This document shows positions 6,819 through 15,746 of a stretch of 58,566 bases of DNA, piece after piece. Numbering within the stretch: position 1 is the first letter of the stretch; each line of letters begins with the position of its first letter. The stretch spans positions 1 through 58,566 of the forward strand of contig NZ_MQUS01000042.1 of assembly GCF_001953885.1 (NCBI RefSeq), in the 5' to 3' direction. The translations under genes and the position numbers were made by a program. Below the pieces are notes generated by a model that made no database searches, was not told the DNA's origin, and worked only from the letters and a program-made list of their open reading frames with translations. Source of the stretch: Streptomyces sp. IMTB 2501. GTDB taxonomy: Bacteria > Actinomycetota > Actinomycetes > Streptomycetales > Streptomycetaceae.

Positions 6819-9029
6819 ATGGAAGTCCTCGGCGTGCTCGTCGCCGTGTGTCTCGTCGTCGTACTGCTCGCGCTGTTCGGGTTCTCGCGGCTGTACCGCA
6901 AGGTGGACCAGAGCCAGGCCCTGATCGTGTCGAAGACCCGGCGGGTGGATGTGTCCTTCACCGGGCAGGTCGTGCTGCCGATCCTGCACAAGGCCGAGGT
7001 GATGGACATCTCGGTGAAGACGATCGAGATCAGCCGCTCCGGCCGGGACGGGCTGATCTGCCGGGACAACATCCGCGCCGACATCCGGATCCTGTTCTTC
7101 GTGAAGGTCAACAAGACCGTCCCGGACGTCATCAAGGTCGCCCAGACCGTCGGCACCGAGCGCGCCAGCCACCAGGACACGCTCCAGGAGCTGTTCCACG
7201 CGAAGTTCTCCGAGGCGCTGAAGACCGTCGGCAAGCAGATGGACTTCACCGACCTCTACACCAAGCGCGAGGAACTCCGTTACCACATCATCGAGTTGAT
7301 CGGTATCGACCTCAACGGCTACCACCTTGAGGACGCGGCGATCGACTACCTGGAGCAGACCCCGCTCACCCAGCTCGACCCGGCCAACGTCCTCGACGCG
7401 CAGGGCATCCGGAAGATCACCGAGCTGACGGCCGTCGAGCACGTGCGCACCAACGAGGCCAAGCGCAACGAGCAGAAGGAGATCACCCGCCAGGACGTCG
7501 ACGCCCGCGAGGCCATCCTGGAGCTGGAGCGGCGGCAGAAGGACGCCGAGATCAAGCAGAAGCGGGAGATCGAGACCTCCCGGGCCCGCGAGGAGGCCGA
7601 GACCGCCCGCGTGGTGGAGGAGGAACGGCTGCGCGCCCAGGGCGCCTTCCTGCGCACCGAGGAACAGCTCGGCGTACAGCGCGAGAACCAGGCCCGGGAG
7701 ATCGCCGTGGCCGCGAAGAACCGCGAACGCGTCATAGCCGTCGAGACCGAACGCGTCGAGAAGGACCGCCTGCTCGAAGTCATCGCCCGGGAACGGGAGA
7801 CCCAGCTCACCCGGATCTCCGCCGACAAGGAGGTCGAGGCGGAGAAGCGGGAGATCGCCGAGGTCATCCGGGAGCGGGTCGCGGTGGACCGTACGGTCGC
7901 CGAGCAGGAGGAGTCCATCAAGAAGCTGCGCGTCGTGGAGGAGGCGGAGCGCGAGCGGCAGGCCCTCGTCATCGCCGCCGAGGCCGAGGCGCAGGAGAAG
8001 CTGGTCAAGGACATCAAGGCGGCGGAGGCCGCGGAGCAGTCGGCCACGCACCGCGCCGCGGAGGAACTGACCCTGGCCGAGGCCCGGTTGAAGACGGCCG
8101 ACCTCGACGCCCGGGCCAAGCTGCGGCTCGCCGAGGGCGTCCAGGCCGAGGCCGCCGCCGAGGGCCTCGCCGCCGTCCAGGTCCGTGACAAGGAGGCCGA
8201 GGTCACCGTCAAGGCCGGCCGCGCGGAGGCCGAGGCCACCGAGGCCCGCCTGAAGGCGGAGGCGGAAGGTGCCAAGGCGAAGGGGCTTGCGGAGGCCGAG
8301 GGGGCGCGGGCTGCGGCGGAGGCCACCTCGGCCCGGCTCAAGGCCGAGGCGGAGGGCGCACGGGCGAAGGGGCTTGCGGAGGCGCAGGGTGCGCGGGCTG
8401 CGGCGGAGGCCGTCGAGGTGCGGCTGAAGGCCGAGGCGGAGGGTGCCAAGGCGAAGGCGCTCGCGGAGGCCACCGCCATCGGCGAGAAGCTGAAGGCCGA
8501 GGCCGAGGGCCTCACCGAGAAGGCCGCCGCGATGGCCGCGCTGGACGAGGCCTCGCGCGCGCACGAGGAGTACCGGCTGCGGCTCGCTGCGGAGAAGGAG
8601 ATCCGGCTGGCCGGTCTGGAGACACAGCGGCAGGTCGCCGAGGCGCAGGCGAGCGTCCTCGCGACCGGGCTGGAGCACGCCGACATCGACATCGTCGGCG
8701 GGGAGTCGGTCTTCTTCGACCGGCTGATCTCGGCGGTCTCACTCGGCAAGGGCGTGGACGGCTTCGTCGACAACTCCCGTACGGCACAGGCGCTGGCGAA
8801 GCCGTGGCTGGACGGCACGGGCAGCTTCACGGAGGACCTGGGCAGGATCCTCGGCTCCGTCGGCTCGGCGGATGTGCGGAACCTGACGGTGTCGGCGCTG
8901 CTGATGAAGCAGATCAAGGGCGGCGGCCCGGAGGCGGGCCAGCTCCAGAAACTCCTCGACCGCGCGAGCGAACTGGGCCTCGCGGACACGCCGGTGACTG
9001 CGCTGAACGGGAGCGGCGCGCTGAACTGA
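6819..9029 (+). CDS. flotillin-like SPFH/band 7 membrane scaffold protein
   Basis: A 736-residue protein with one N-terminal membrane anchor (about residues 3-22), an SPFH/band-7 domain (about 30-190, beginning KVDQSQALIVSKTR), then more than 400 residues of charged, Ala/Glu/Lys/Arg-rich coiled coil. Within it a roughly 30-residue unit of the form ARLKAEAEGAKAKGLAEAEG repeats three to four times (residues about 465-560). The C-terminal 110 residues are globular. Flotillins oligomerise and organise membrane microdomains. It is far longer than the ordinary 480-residue family members. ATG 6819 has AAGGA eight bases before it. It is followed on the same strand by a giant AAA ATPase after 176 bases, an association discussed in findings. 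Confidence 0.93.
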   Translation: MEVLGVLVAVCLVVVLLALFGFSRLYRKVDQSQALIVSKTRRVDVSFTGQVVLPILHKAEVMDISVKTIEISRSGRDGLICRDNIRADIRILFFVKVNKTVPDVIKVAQTVGTERASHQDTLQELFHAKFSEALKTVGKQMDFTDLYTKREELRYHIIELIGIDLNGYHLEDAAIDYLEQTPLTQLDPANVLDAQGIRKITELTAVEHVRTNEAKRNEQKEITRQDVDAREAILELERRQKDAEIKQKREIETSRAREEAETARVVEEERLRAQGAFLRTEEQLGVQRENQAREIAVAAKNRERVIAVETERVEKDRLLEVIARERETQLTRISADKEVEAEKREIAEVIRERVAVDRTVAEQEESIKKLRVVEEAERERQALVIAAEAEAQEKLVKDIKAAEAAEQSATHRAAEELTLAEARLKTADLDARAKLRLAEGVQAEAAAEGLAAVQVRDKEAEVTVKAGRAEAEATEARLKAEAEGAKAKGLAEAEGARAAAEATSARLKAEAEGARAKGLAEAQGARAAAEAVEVRLKAEAEGAKAKALAEATAIGEKLKAEAEGLTEKAAAMAALDEASRAHEEYRLRLAAEKEIRLAGLETQRQVAEAQASVLATGLEHADIDIVGGESVFFDRLISAVSLGKGVDGFVDNSRTAQALAKPWLDGTGSFTEDLGRILGSVGSADVRNLTVSALLMKQIKGGGPEAGQLQKLLDRASELGLADTPVTALNGSGALN

Positions 9030-9088
9030 AGCCGGGGCGGGGTGGGGCGCTGCCCGCGGCTACGCGGGTACGACGCGACTGGCGGCAC

Positions 9089-9118
9089 CGCAGTTCCCCA
9101 GGGGCGCGGGGAACTGCG
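9089..9118. repeat. dispersed Streptomyces palindromic element / terminator hairpin
   Basis: CGCAGTTCCCC at 9089-9099 pairs with GGGGAACTGCG at 9108-9118 around an 8-base loop, followed by the GACCAGCCCACC-type tail that commonly accompanies this element in streptomycete intergenic spaces. It lies between the flotillin and the ATPase genes and may attenuate read-through. Confidence 0.65.
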
Positions 9119-9205
9119 CGACCAGCCCACCACTCACCCGCACCCGGCATACGACTCGCCGCCCCGAGCTGGTAGCCGCACAGCCCACGAAGGGACTCAC
9201 CCCCC

Positions 9206-12200
9206 ATGGCCACCGTCGACGCCGGTACCTACGAGGTACTCCGCGACCGGCTCGCCGTACACGCCGCCGACCTGGCCCGGAGGGCGGACGCGCTCAACGC
9301 CCGCCGGACCGAGGAGTTCGGCTCGGCCCGGCTGGACCTCGCGGCCACCGCCCGGCTCGGCACGGAGCAACCGTGCGTACCGGGCGACATCGTGGCCGTA
9401 GGAGACACCCTGCTCCTCGGCGGAGCCGCCCGCGGAGCCGACGTGCTCGCGCTCTACGGCCGGGACGGCGAGCGACTGCCCGAGGACGCCGTACCCGGGC
9501 TGCTCGACGACCCGGCGTTCGTAAGGGAGTTCACCGCCCTGCACCGCTACTACCGGCAAGCCCGGCTGCTGCGGCTGCGCCGGGTCGGCGGGCGACTGCT
9601 GGCGGTGTTCCGCACCGGTGAGAAGGCCGACGACGTCCGCGTACTGCGCTGGAGCGTCGCCGACGACGGCCGGGCGGCCTTCCTGGACGCGCGCGGCGAC
9701 CGCGACGACGTCTTCCCGCCCGGCCAGGACGTCACCTGGACCGAGACCACCCGCGAGGACCACGTCCTCGGCCGGGACCCGTACGTGGCCGTGCCCGGCG
9801 GGCTCGGCGTGACCACCGTCGGCGGCTCCCTCACCGTACGCACCCCGGACGGGAAGCCGCTGTACGCCGAGCCCGTACAGGAACCGCTGCAGTCGCTCGC
9901 GGACGCGGCCGTCGGGCACACCCGCGTCGGCCCGCTGGTGCTGCTGCGGGTGCGGCCGTACAAGGAGGACGCCGACCGGTATCTGGTGTTCGACACGCTG
10001 ACCCGTACGGTGGTGCGGCTCGACGGCATCGGGCAGGCCTGCCGGCGGCTGCCCGAGGAGCAGGGGATCGTCTTCCCCGGCGGGTACTGCCTGGCCGGCG
10101 GTACGCACAAGACGTACGAACTCGACGTGTCCGGGCTGGAGTTCGAGCGTGAGGTGCGGGCGCCGAACGGCGAGGACGTGCTGTACGCCTTCCGGTCCCG
10201 CACCGAGGGACGCACGCTGCTGCTCTCGTACAACACGCTGCGCAAGGAGGTCGCGACCCCGCTGCCGTGCCGGGGCTGGGCGCTGTTCGAGGACGGCGCG
10301 CTCGCCGTGCTGCGCGCCGACGGCGACGAGCCCGCGCACACCCATCCGCTGCAGTGGTGGACCTCGCCGTACGTCTCCGACACCCACGCGGCCGCCCTGC
10401 GCACCGGCACCGGCGCGCTCGCCCGGGTCGGCAACGCGGACCTGGTGCGCGGACTCGCCGACTGTCTGTCGGTCGCCCGGCTCGTCACCGACGGCATCGA
10501 GACCAGCGAGGGCTACCGGGCCCTGGCCGCCGCCTGTGTACGCGCCGCCGACACCAACCACTGGCTCGCCGACCCCGAACTCGGGGAACTGGCAGGCCCG
10601 TTGGGTGAACTCCGGGACACCGCCGGGCAGGTGCTGGCCGAGTTCGAGGCCGTACAGGAGCTGACCCGGCAGGCCGCGAGCGCGTTGGAGGAGGCCGCCG
10701 AGCGGATCGCCGCCGTGGTGCGCCGGCTGCGTGGCGAGGCTCCGCGCGAGGCCGCCGCCTGGGTGCGTGGACTGACCGAACTCCGCCATGAGCACGGGCA
10801 CTTGCTCACCCTGCGGGAGCTGCGGTACGTCGATACGGCGCAGCTCCAGGAACTGGCCGACGGTGCCGAGGCCGACCTCGCCGCGTTCGGGCGCCGCGCG
10901 GTGACGTTCCTGGCCCGCGAGGACGCCTTCGCCGCCCAGCACGCTGAGGTCGAACGGCTGGTCGGGGAGGCGGCGGCCGTCGAGACCGTCGCGGGCGCCG
11001 CGCCTGTCGCCGCCCGGCTGGACGAGCTGGCCGACGGGCTGCGCACGGTCACCGAGGTCGTGACCGGCCTCGACATCGCCGACGCCACGGTCCGTACGGC
11101 CGTGCTGGAGCGGATCGCCGACGTGCTCGGCGGTGTCAACCGGGCCCGGGCGACCCTGGACGGCCGCCGCCGCACTCTCCAGGACAGCGAGGGGCGGGCC
11201 GAGTTCGCCGCCGAGACCGCGCTGCTCGCGCAGGCCGTCACCGCCGCGCTCGCCGTCTCCGGCACACCGGAGGAGTGCGACGACCAACTGACGTCCGTAC
11301 TGGGCCGGCTGGAGGATCTGGACGGCCGGTTCGCCGAGTTCGACGACTTCCTCGCCGAACTCGCCGACCGCCGCTCCGAGATCTATGAGGCGTTCGCCGC
11401 CCGCAAGCAGTCCCTCGCCGACGCCCGCGCCCGGCGCGCCGAACAGCTCGCCGTCTCGGCCGGGCGCATGCTGGAGACCATCGCCCGCCGGGCGGCCACG
11501 CTCCCGGACACCGACGCGGTCACCACCTACTTCGCCTCCGACCCGCTGGTCGGCAAGGTCCGCCGCACCGCCGACGAGCTGCGCGCCCTCGGCGACAGCG
11601 TGCGCGCCGAGGAAATCGAGGGCCGGCTGAAGTCCGCCCGCCAGGAGGCCGCCCGCGCCCTGCGCGACCGCGGCGACCTGTACGCCGACGACGGCCGCAC
11701 CCTGCTGCTCGGCGCCCACCGCTTCGCCGTCAACACCCAGCCGCTCGACCTGACTCTGGTCCCGCACGGCGGCACCCTGGCCTTCGCGGTGACGGGCACC
11801 GACTACCGCTGCCCGGTGACGGACCCCGCTTTCGCCGCGACCCGCCCCTACTGGGACCGCCGGCTGCCCTCCGAGTCGCCCGAGGTCTACCGCGCCGAGC
11901 ACCTCGCCGCCCGCCTGCTCGCCGAGCACGGCCCGGCCGTCCTCGCCGCCGCCGACGACCTGCCGGACCTGGTCCGCCGGGCGGCGCAGGAGTCGTACGA
12001 CGAGGGCTACGAGCGCGGTGTCCACGATCATGACGCGACCGTCGTGCTGCGTGCCCTGCTGCCTCTGTACGAGGCCGCCGGCACCCTGCGCCACGAGCCC
12101 GCCGCCCGCGCCACCGCCCAGCTGTTCTGGGCGCACGGCACGACGGACGAGGCCCGTACGGCGTGGCGGCGACGGGCGCTGTCCCTGGCCCGCGCCCGGG

Positions 12201-14002
12201 ACGCCTTCGGCGCCGTACCGGCCATCGGAGAGCTGGAGCGGGAGCTGGCGGGTGCGATCGAGGCCCGGGATCCTCAGGCGGCCGGCGGCCCGGCCGCGGC
12301 GTATCTCTTCGAGGAGCTGACCTGCGGTCCGGACGGCTTCGTCCTCGGCGTCGCGGCACGCACGCTGCTGGAGAAGTTCCGGCACGCGGAGGGGAGTTAC
12401 GGGGCCGGCCTGGAGGGGCTGACCGACCTCGGCGCGCGTCGGCAGGTGGTGCACGCCTGGCTCGGCGCGTACGCCGCCGCCACCGGCACCGAGGCCGGAC
12501 CGGGTGAGCTGGCGGAGGCGGTGGCCGCCGAGCTGTGCCCCGGCCTCGCCCGTTACGACGGCGACGCCCCGCTCACCGCGACGGCGGAGGGCCTCCTGGG
12601 CACGCACCCGAGGGTGGCCGGAGGTCAACTTCCGTTGCGGGTGGACGAGTTCCTGGCCCGCACGGCCCGCTTCACGGCCGAGGAGGTCCCCGCCTTCCGC
12701 GCCTACCAGCGCCACCGTACGACCCTGGTGACGGCCGAACGCGACCGCCTCCGGCTGGACGACCACCGTCCCCGGGTGATGTCGGCGTTCGTCCGCAACC
12801 GCCTGGTCGACGAGGTGTACCTGCCCCTGATCGGCGACAGCCTGGCCCGCCAGCTCGGCACCACCGGTGATTCGAAGCGGACCGACACCGGCGGTCTGCT
12901 CCTGCTGATCTCCCCGCCGGGCTACGGCAAGACGACGCTCATGGAGTACGTCGCCGACCGGCTCGGGCTGATGCTGGTCAAGGTCAGCGGCCCGGCGCTC
13001 GGCCACACCGTGACCTCGCTGGACCCGGCCGACGCCCCGAACGCCACCGCCCGCCGCGAGATCGAGAAGATCAACTTCGCGCTGGCGGCCGGCAACAACA
13101 CCCTGCTCCACCTGGACGACATCCAGCACACCTCGCCCGAGCTGCTGCAGAAGTTCATCCCGCTGTGCGACGCGACGCGGCGCGTTGACGGTGTGCGGGA
13201 CGGCGGGCCGCGCACCTACGACCTGCGCGGCAAGCGCTTCGCGGTCTGTATGACCGGCAACCCCTACACCGAGTCCGGCGAACGCTTCCGCATCCCGGAC
13301 ATGCTGGCCAACCGGGCCGACGTGTGGAACCTCGGCGACGTCCTCACCGGCAAGGAGGACGTCTTCGCGCTCAGCTTCGTCGAGAACGCCCTCACCGCCA
13401 ACCCGGTGCTCGCCCCGCTCGCCGCCCGCGACCGCGCCGACCTGGACCTGCTGGTCCGGCTGGCCGCCGCCGATCCCACGGCCCGCGCGGACCGCCTGGC
13501 CCAGCCGATGCCGTCGGCCGAACTCGACCGTGTGCTGGCGGTGTTGCGCCATATGGCGGCGGTCCGCGACACCGTCCTCGCGGTCAACGCGGCCTACATC
13601 GCCTCCGCCGCCCAGTCGGAGACCGCCCGTACGGAACCCCCGTTCCGCCTCCAGGGCTCCTACCGCGACATGAACAAGATCGCCCAGCGGCTGCGGCCGG
13701 TCATGAACGACGCCGAACGCGAGGCCGTCGTCGACGACCACTACACGGCCGAGGCCCAGACCCTCACCACGGGCGCCGAGGCCAACCTGCTGAAACTCGC
13801 CGAACTGCGCGGCACGCTCGACACCGACCGAGCCGCCCGCTGGACCGAGGTGAAGACGGCCCACGCCCGCGCCCGTGCCCTCGGCGGACCCGAGGACGAC
13901 CCCCTCACCCGGGCGGTGGCGGCGCTGGGTCTGCTGGCGGACCGGGTGGCGGCGGTGGAGTCAGCGATCACCCGGGTCCGGGCCGGAGAAGAGGACCGGT
14001 GA
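9206..14002 (+). CDS. giant DUF3686-type coiled-coil AAA ATPase ('DNA repair ATPase')
   Basis: A 1,598-residue protein of the group annotated as DNA repair ATPase (DUF3686 N-terminal region). Residues about 1-480 form a mixed beta-rich region; about 480-830 are helical/coiled coil; about 830-1200 are helical. The AAA module begins near residue 1230: Walker A LISPPGYGKTTLMEYV (about 1233-1248), Walker B NTLLHLDDIQHT (about 1296-1307), sensor 1 VCMTGNPYTES (about 1346) and a candidate Arg finger in FRIPDMLANRADVW. The name DNA repair ATPase is historical; no DNA-repair role is shown here. It follows the flotillin gene on the same strand, and its stop overlaps the start of a 35-codon membrane peptide. 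A long reverse-strand frame across it is a shadow. Confidence 0.9.
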   Translation: MATVDAGTYEVLRDRLAVHAADLARRADALNARRTEEFGSARLDLAATARLGTEQPCVPGDIVAVGDTLLLGGAARGADVLALYGRDGERLPEDAVPGLLDDPAFVREFTALHRYYRQARLLRLRRVGGRLLAVFRTGEKADDVRVLRWSVADDGRAAFLDARGDRDDVFPPGQDVTWTETTREDHVLGRDPYVAVPGGLGVTTVGGSLTVRTPDGKPLYAEPVQEPLQSLADAAVGHTRVGPLVLLRVRPYKEDADRYLVFDTLTRTVVRLDGIGQACRRLPEEQGIVFPGGYCLAGGTHKTYELDVSGLEFEREVRAPNGEDVLYAFRSRTEGRTLLLSYNTLRKEVATPLPCRGWALFEDGALAVLRADGDEPAHTHPLQWWTSPYVSDTHAAALRTGTGALARVGNADLVRGLADCLSVARLVTDGIETSEGYRALAAACVRAADTNHWLADPELGELAGPLGELRDTAGQVLAEFEAVQELTRQAASALEEAAERIAAVVRRLRGEAPREAAAWVRGLTELRHEHGHLLTLRELRYVDTAQLQELADGAEADLAAFGRRAVTFLAREDAFAAQHAEVERLVGEAAAVETVAGAAPVAARLDELADGLRTVTEVVTGLDIADATVRTAVLERIADVLGGVNRARATLDGRRRTLQDSEGRAEFAAETALLAQAVTAALAVSGTPEECDDQLTSVLGRLEDLDGRFAEFDDFLAELADRRSEIYEAFAARKQSLADARARRAEQLAVSAGRMLETIARRAATLPDTDAVTTYFASDPLVGKVRRTADELRALGDSVRAEEIEGRLKSARQEAARALRDRGDLYADDGRTLLLGAHRFAVNTQPLDLTLVPHGGTLAFAVTGTDYRCPVTDPAFAATRPYWDRRLPSESPEVYRAEHLAARLLAEHGPAVLAAADDLPDLVRRAAQESYDEGYERGVHDHDATVVLRALLPLYEAAGTLRHEPAARATAQLFWAHGTTDEARTAWRRRALSLARARDAFGAVPAIGELERELAGAIEARDPQAAGGPAAAYLFEELTCGPDGFVLGVAARTLLEKFRHAEGSYGAGLEGLTDLGARRQVVHAWLGAYAAATGTEAGPGELAEAVAAELCPGLARYDGDAPLTATAEGLLGTHPRVAGGQLPLRVDEFLARTARFTAEEVPAFRAYQRHRTTLVTAERDRLRLDDHRPRVMSAFVRNRLVDEVYLPLIGDSLARQLGTTGDSKRTDTGGLLLLISPPGYGKTTLMEYVADRLGLMLVKVSGPALGHTVTSLDPADAPNATARREIEKINFALAAGNNTLLHLDDIQHTSPELLQKFIPLCDATRRVDGVRDGGPRTYDLRGKRFAVCMTGNPYTESGERFRIPDMLANRADVWNLGDVLTGKEDVFALSFVENALTANPVLAPLAARDRADLDLLVRLAAADPTARADRLAQPMPSAELDRVLAVLRHMAAVRDTVLAVNAAYIASAAQSETARTEPPFRLQGSYRDMNKIAQRLRPVMNDAEREAVVDDHYTAEAQTLTTGAEANLLKLAELRGTLDTDRAARWTEVKTAHARARALGGPEDDPLTRAVAALGLLADRVAAVESAITRVRAGEEDR

Positions 14003-14109
14003 TGGCGCACTTCCTCGCACCGCTGTCGGCCGCGCTGGCCTTCGTGGCCCTGAGCACGACGATGCTGGTCCGCCGGGACAGACGGCTGGCGCGCCGCTAC
14101 CGGAGGTGA
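14002..14109 (+). CDS. 35-residue single-span membrane peptide overlapping the ATPase gene
   Basis: The ATG at 14002 shares one base with the TGA of the ATPase gene (TGATG), and the frame closes at 14109. The peptide starts MAHFLAPLSAALAFVALSTTM, one hydrophobic span at residues 4-22, and ends in a strongly basic tail (RRDRRLARRYRR). The overlap implies translational coupling, so it may be a membrane anchor or regulator of the flotillin/ATPase pair. A chance frame cannot be excluded at this length. Confidence 0.55.
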   Translation: MAHFLAPLSAALAFVALSTTMLVRRDRRLARRYRR

Positions 14110-14118
14110 GCGCGGACG

Positions 14119-14640
14119 TCAGCAGCCGTTGTTCGGGTACAGCGGGATGAACCGGACGCGGGTATGGGCCTCGGCGGCGTCGGCCGTGTCGTAGTCCCTG
14201 CGGTCGACGCGGAACCAGACGTCGTCCCGTTTCCGGTCGCCGTCGACGTCGTCCAGGCGGACGCACCAGCGCTCCGGGCGCAGCTCCCTGCGGTATGTCT
14301 CGGTACCGCTGCGCACCTTCCGGCAGTCCTGGTAGTGCTCGGTGGTGTACCAGGTGCGGGTCCGGCGGTGGCTGCCGGAGCCGGAGCGCGCGGTGTGGCG
14401 GACCTGGCGGGTGCCGGGGGTGCACCTTCGGACCAGGTGTGGCCTGGTGGCCCGGGTGGTCCTGCGGGTGATGTGGCGGACCGTGTCCTTGATGCCGTGG
14501 ACGGGGTCCGGGCTCGGGGATGCGGTGACGGCGCCCACCGTGCCCGGGTGGGCGGCGCCGGTTCCGTGGCCGCCGCACGCGGCGAGCACGCCCAGCAGGA
14601 CCGCCGTCACACCGGCGGTCATCAGTCGGTTCCCGAACAC
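14119..14640 (-). CDS. secreted lipoprotein, function unknown
   Basis: A 173-residue protein with a lipoprotein signal: MFGNRLMTAGVTAVLLGVLAAC, lipobox LAAC with the lipidated Cys at residue 22. The mature part is basic and has three further Cys residues: one in RRCTPG, one in QDCRKV and one in ERWCVRL. The C-terminus PLYPNNGC adds another. The conserved look of the second half (WYTTEHYQDC, DDVWFRVDRRDYD) suggests an extracellular actinobacterial family without known function. GTG 14640 follows GGGGGAGAG; an ATG at 14682 is in frame but poorly placed. Confidence 0.82.
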   Translation of the reverse strand: MFGNRLMTAGVTAVLLGVLAACGGHGTGAAHPGTVGAVTASPSPDPVHGIKDTVRHITRRTTRATRPHLVRRCTPGTRQVRHTARSGSGSHRRTRTWYTTEHYQDCRKVRSGTETYRRELRPERWCVRLDDVDGDRKRDDVWFRVDRRDYDTADAAEAHTRVRFIPLYPNNGC

Positions 14641-14697
14641 ACGTCTCTCCCCCGTTGCCGGAGGCGTAGCGTAACCGATCACCCGGAGCCGGTCCGG

Positions 14698-15555
14698 TCA
14701 GCCGCCGAGGCAGACCAGGACCAGGCAGAGCTGGGAGGGCGAGGCCGACGCAGGGGCCGGGGTGGACGCGGAGGAACCGCTGCTGCCCGTGCTGCCGGTG
14801 GTGGAGGGCGTCGTCGGCTGTGCCGTCGGTGTGGTGCTCCGCGGCTCGGGGATCGTCGCCGCGGCCGGTGCGGTCGACGCGGTCGGGTGTGCCGCCACGG
14901 CCGCGGTGTGCGGGTAGTGGGTCGGCTGTGCCGTCTGCGGTGCGGCGGCGAGGGTCTGCTGGTGGGGGACGTCGGCCGCCGGTGTCTGCGCTGCCGTGGG
15001 GGCGGCGGATGTACGCCGGTGGGCGGCAGCGGGCAGTGCCGGGGTGGACGCGGGGTGGCTGGGCGCGGCCGACGGGTTCTCGGTGAGGCCCATGCTCCGG
15101 TTGTCCGGCGCGCTGGCCGCCTGGGCCCGGTCGCCGGAGCCGCGGTCCATCGAGGCGAGCGTCAGGCCGCCGCCGACGAGTGCGACGGCGGTCGCCACCA
15201 CGGCCCGGCGCTGGTTCTTCTTCCAGCGGGCCAGCTGCCGACGCCGGGCCGCGCGTCCCTGCGTGGCGCGCGGAGCGTCCGTGACATCGGCGGGCGGCTC
15301 GGTCGATGGTGCGTCCGCGGCGGCGGTGGTCAGCTCGGCGGGGGGCTCCCCGGCACCGGACCAGCCGTCGGCTGCGGCCGCCGTGGCCGGTGCCGGCATC
15401 GGCGCCGGGAACCATCCGCGGTCCGTGTGCCGCGCCGACGGCCCGGGGCGGCCGGCGGAGGCGCCGGGCGGGGCTATGTCGGGGGCGTAGGCACCGCACC
15501 CGGGACAGACCAGGGCGCCGTTGAGGTGGCGGCGGCACGAGGAGCAGTAGTCCAT
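14698..15555 (-). CDS. SCO2400 family zinc-ribbon membrane protein
   Basis: A 285-residue protein opening with MDYCSSCRRHLNGALVCPGCG, a four-cysteine zinc ribbon (Cys4, 7, 17, 20) typical of the streptomycete SCO2400 family. A Pro/Ala-rich linker follows, then a basic patch and one membrane span (about residues 117-134, AVVATAVALVGGGLTLAS). The extracytoplasmic tail is a Pro/Ala/Ser/Thr-rich low-complexity stretch ending in LCLVLVCLGG. Function is unknown; the layout suggests a cytoplasmic sensor ribbon tethered to a cell-wall-spanning tail. It is read away from the following VOC gene. Confidence 0.85.
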   Translation of the reverse strand: MDYCSSCRRHLNGALVCPGCGAYAPDIAPPGASAGRPGPSARHTDRGWFPAPMPAPATAAAADGWSGAGEPPAELTTAAADAPSTEPPADVTDAPRATQGRAARRRQLARWKKNQRRAVVATAVALVGGGLTLASMDRGSGDRAQAASAPDNRSMGLTENPSAAPSHPASTPALPAAAHRRTSAAPTAAQTPAADVPHQQTLAAAPQTAQPTHYPHTAAVAAHPTASTAPAAATIPEPRSTTPTAQPTTPSTTGSTGSSGSSASTPAPASASPSQLCLVLVCLGG

Positions 15556-15603
15556 CTGCGGTCTTCCTGAGTCCAGGGGGAGCGGGCGTCCGTCACGCTA
15601 ACG

Positions 15604-15619
15604 AGCCTTTCGAAAGGCT
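15604..15619. promoter_or_regulatory. 16-bp perfect palindrome in a divergent promoter region
   Basis: AGCCTTTCGAAAGGCT reads the same on both strands and lies between the SCO2400-family gene and the VOC gene, 48 bases upstream of the former. It could be an operator for a dimeric regulator or a cruciform; no cognate regulator lies beside it. Confidence 0.45.
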
Positions 15620-15746
15620 GTGTGCAGCCCGTGTGGCGCTCCTGCGCAGATTCGTGGGGTCCTTTGCCCGTGTCCCAGCCGGGTCCGTGCCGTTTCCGTC
15701 GGCATAGTGGCGGGCGGCTTCGCACCGGACCGGCAGGAGGAAACGC

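Noticed and set aside
6792..8678. 628-codon minus-strand frame
   Set aside because: Shadow of the repetitive flotillin coiled coil.
9197..13864. 1,555-codon open frame on the minus strand
   Set aside because: Exact shadow of the AAA ATPase gene; Gly/Arg/Val-rich with no domains, while the plus strand has Walker motifs.
9206..14002. DNA repair function for the giant ATPase
   Set aside because: The label comes from old annotation; the domains visible do not show DNA binding.
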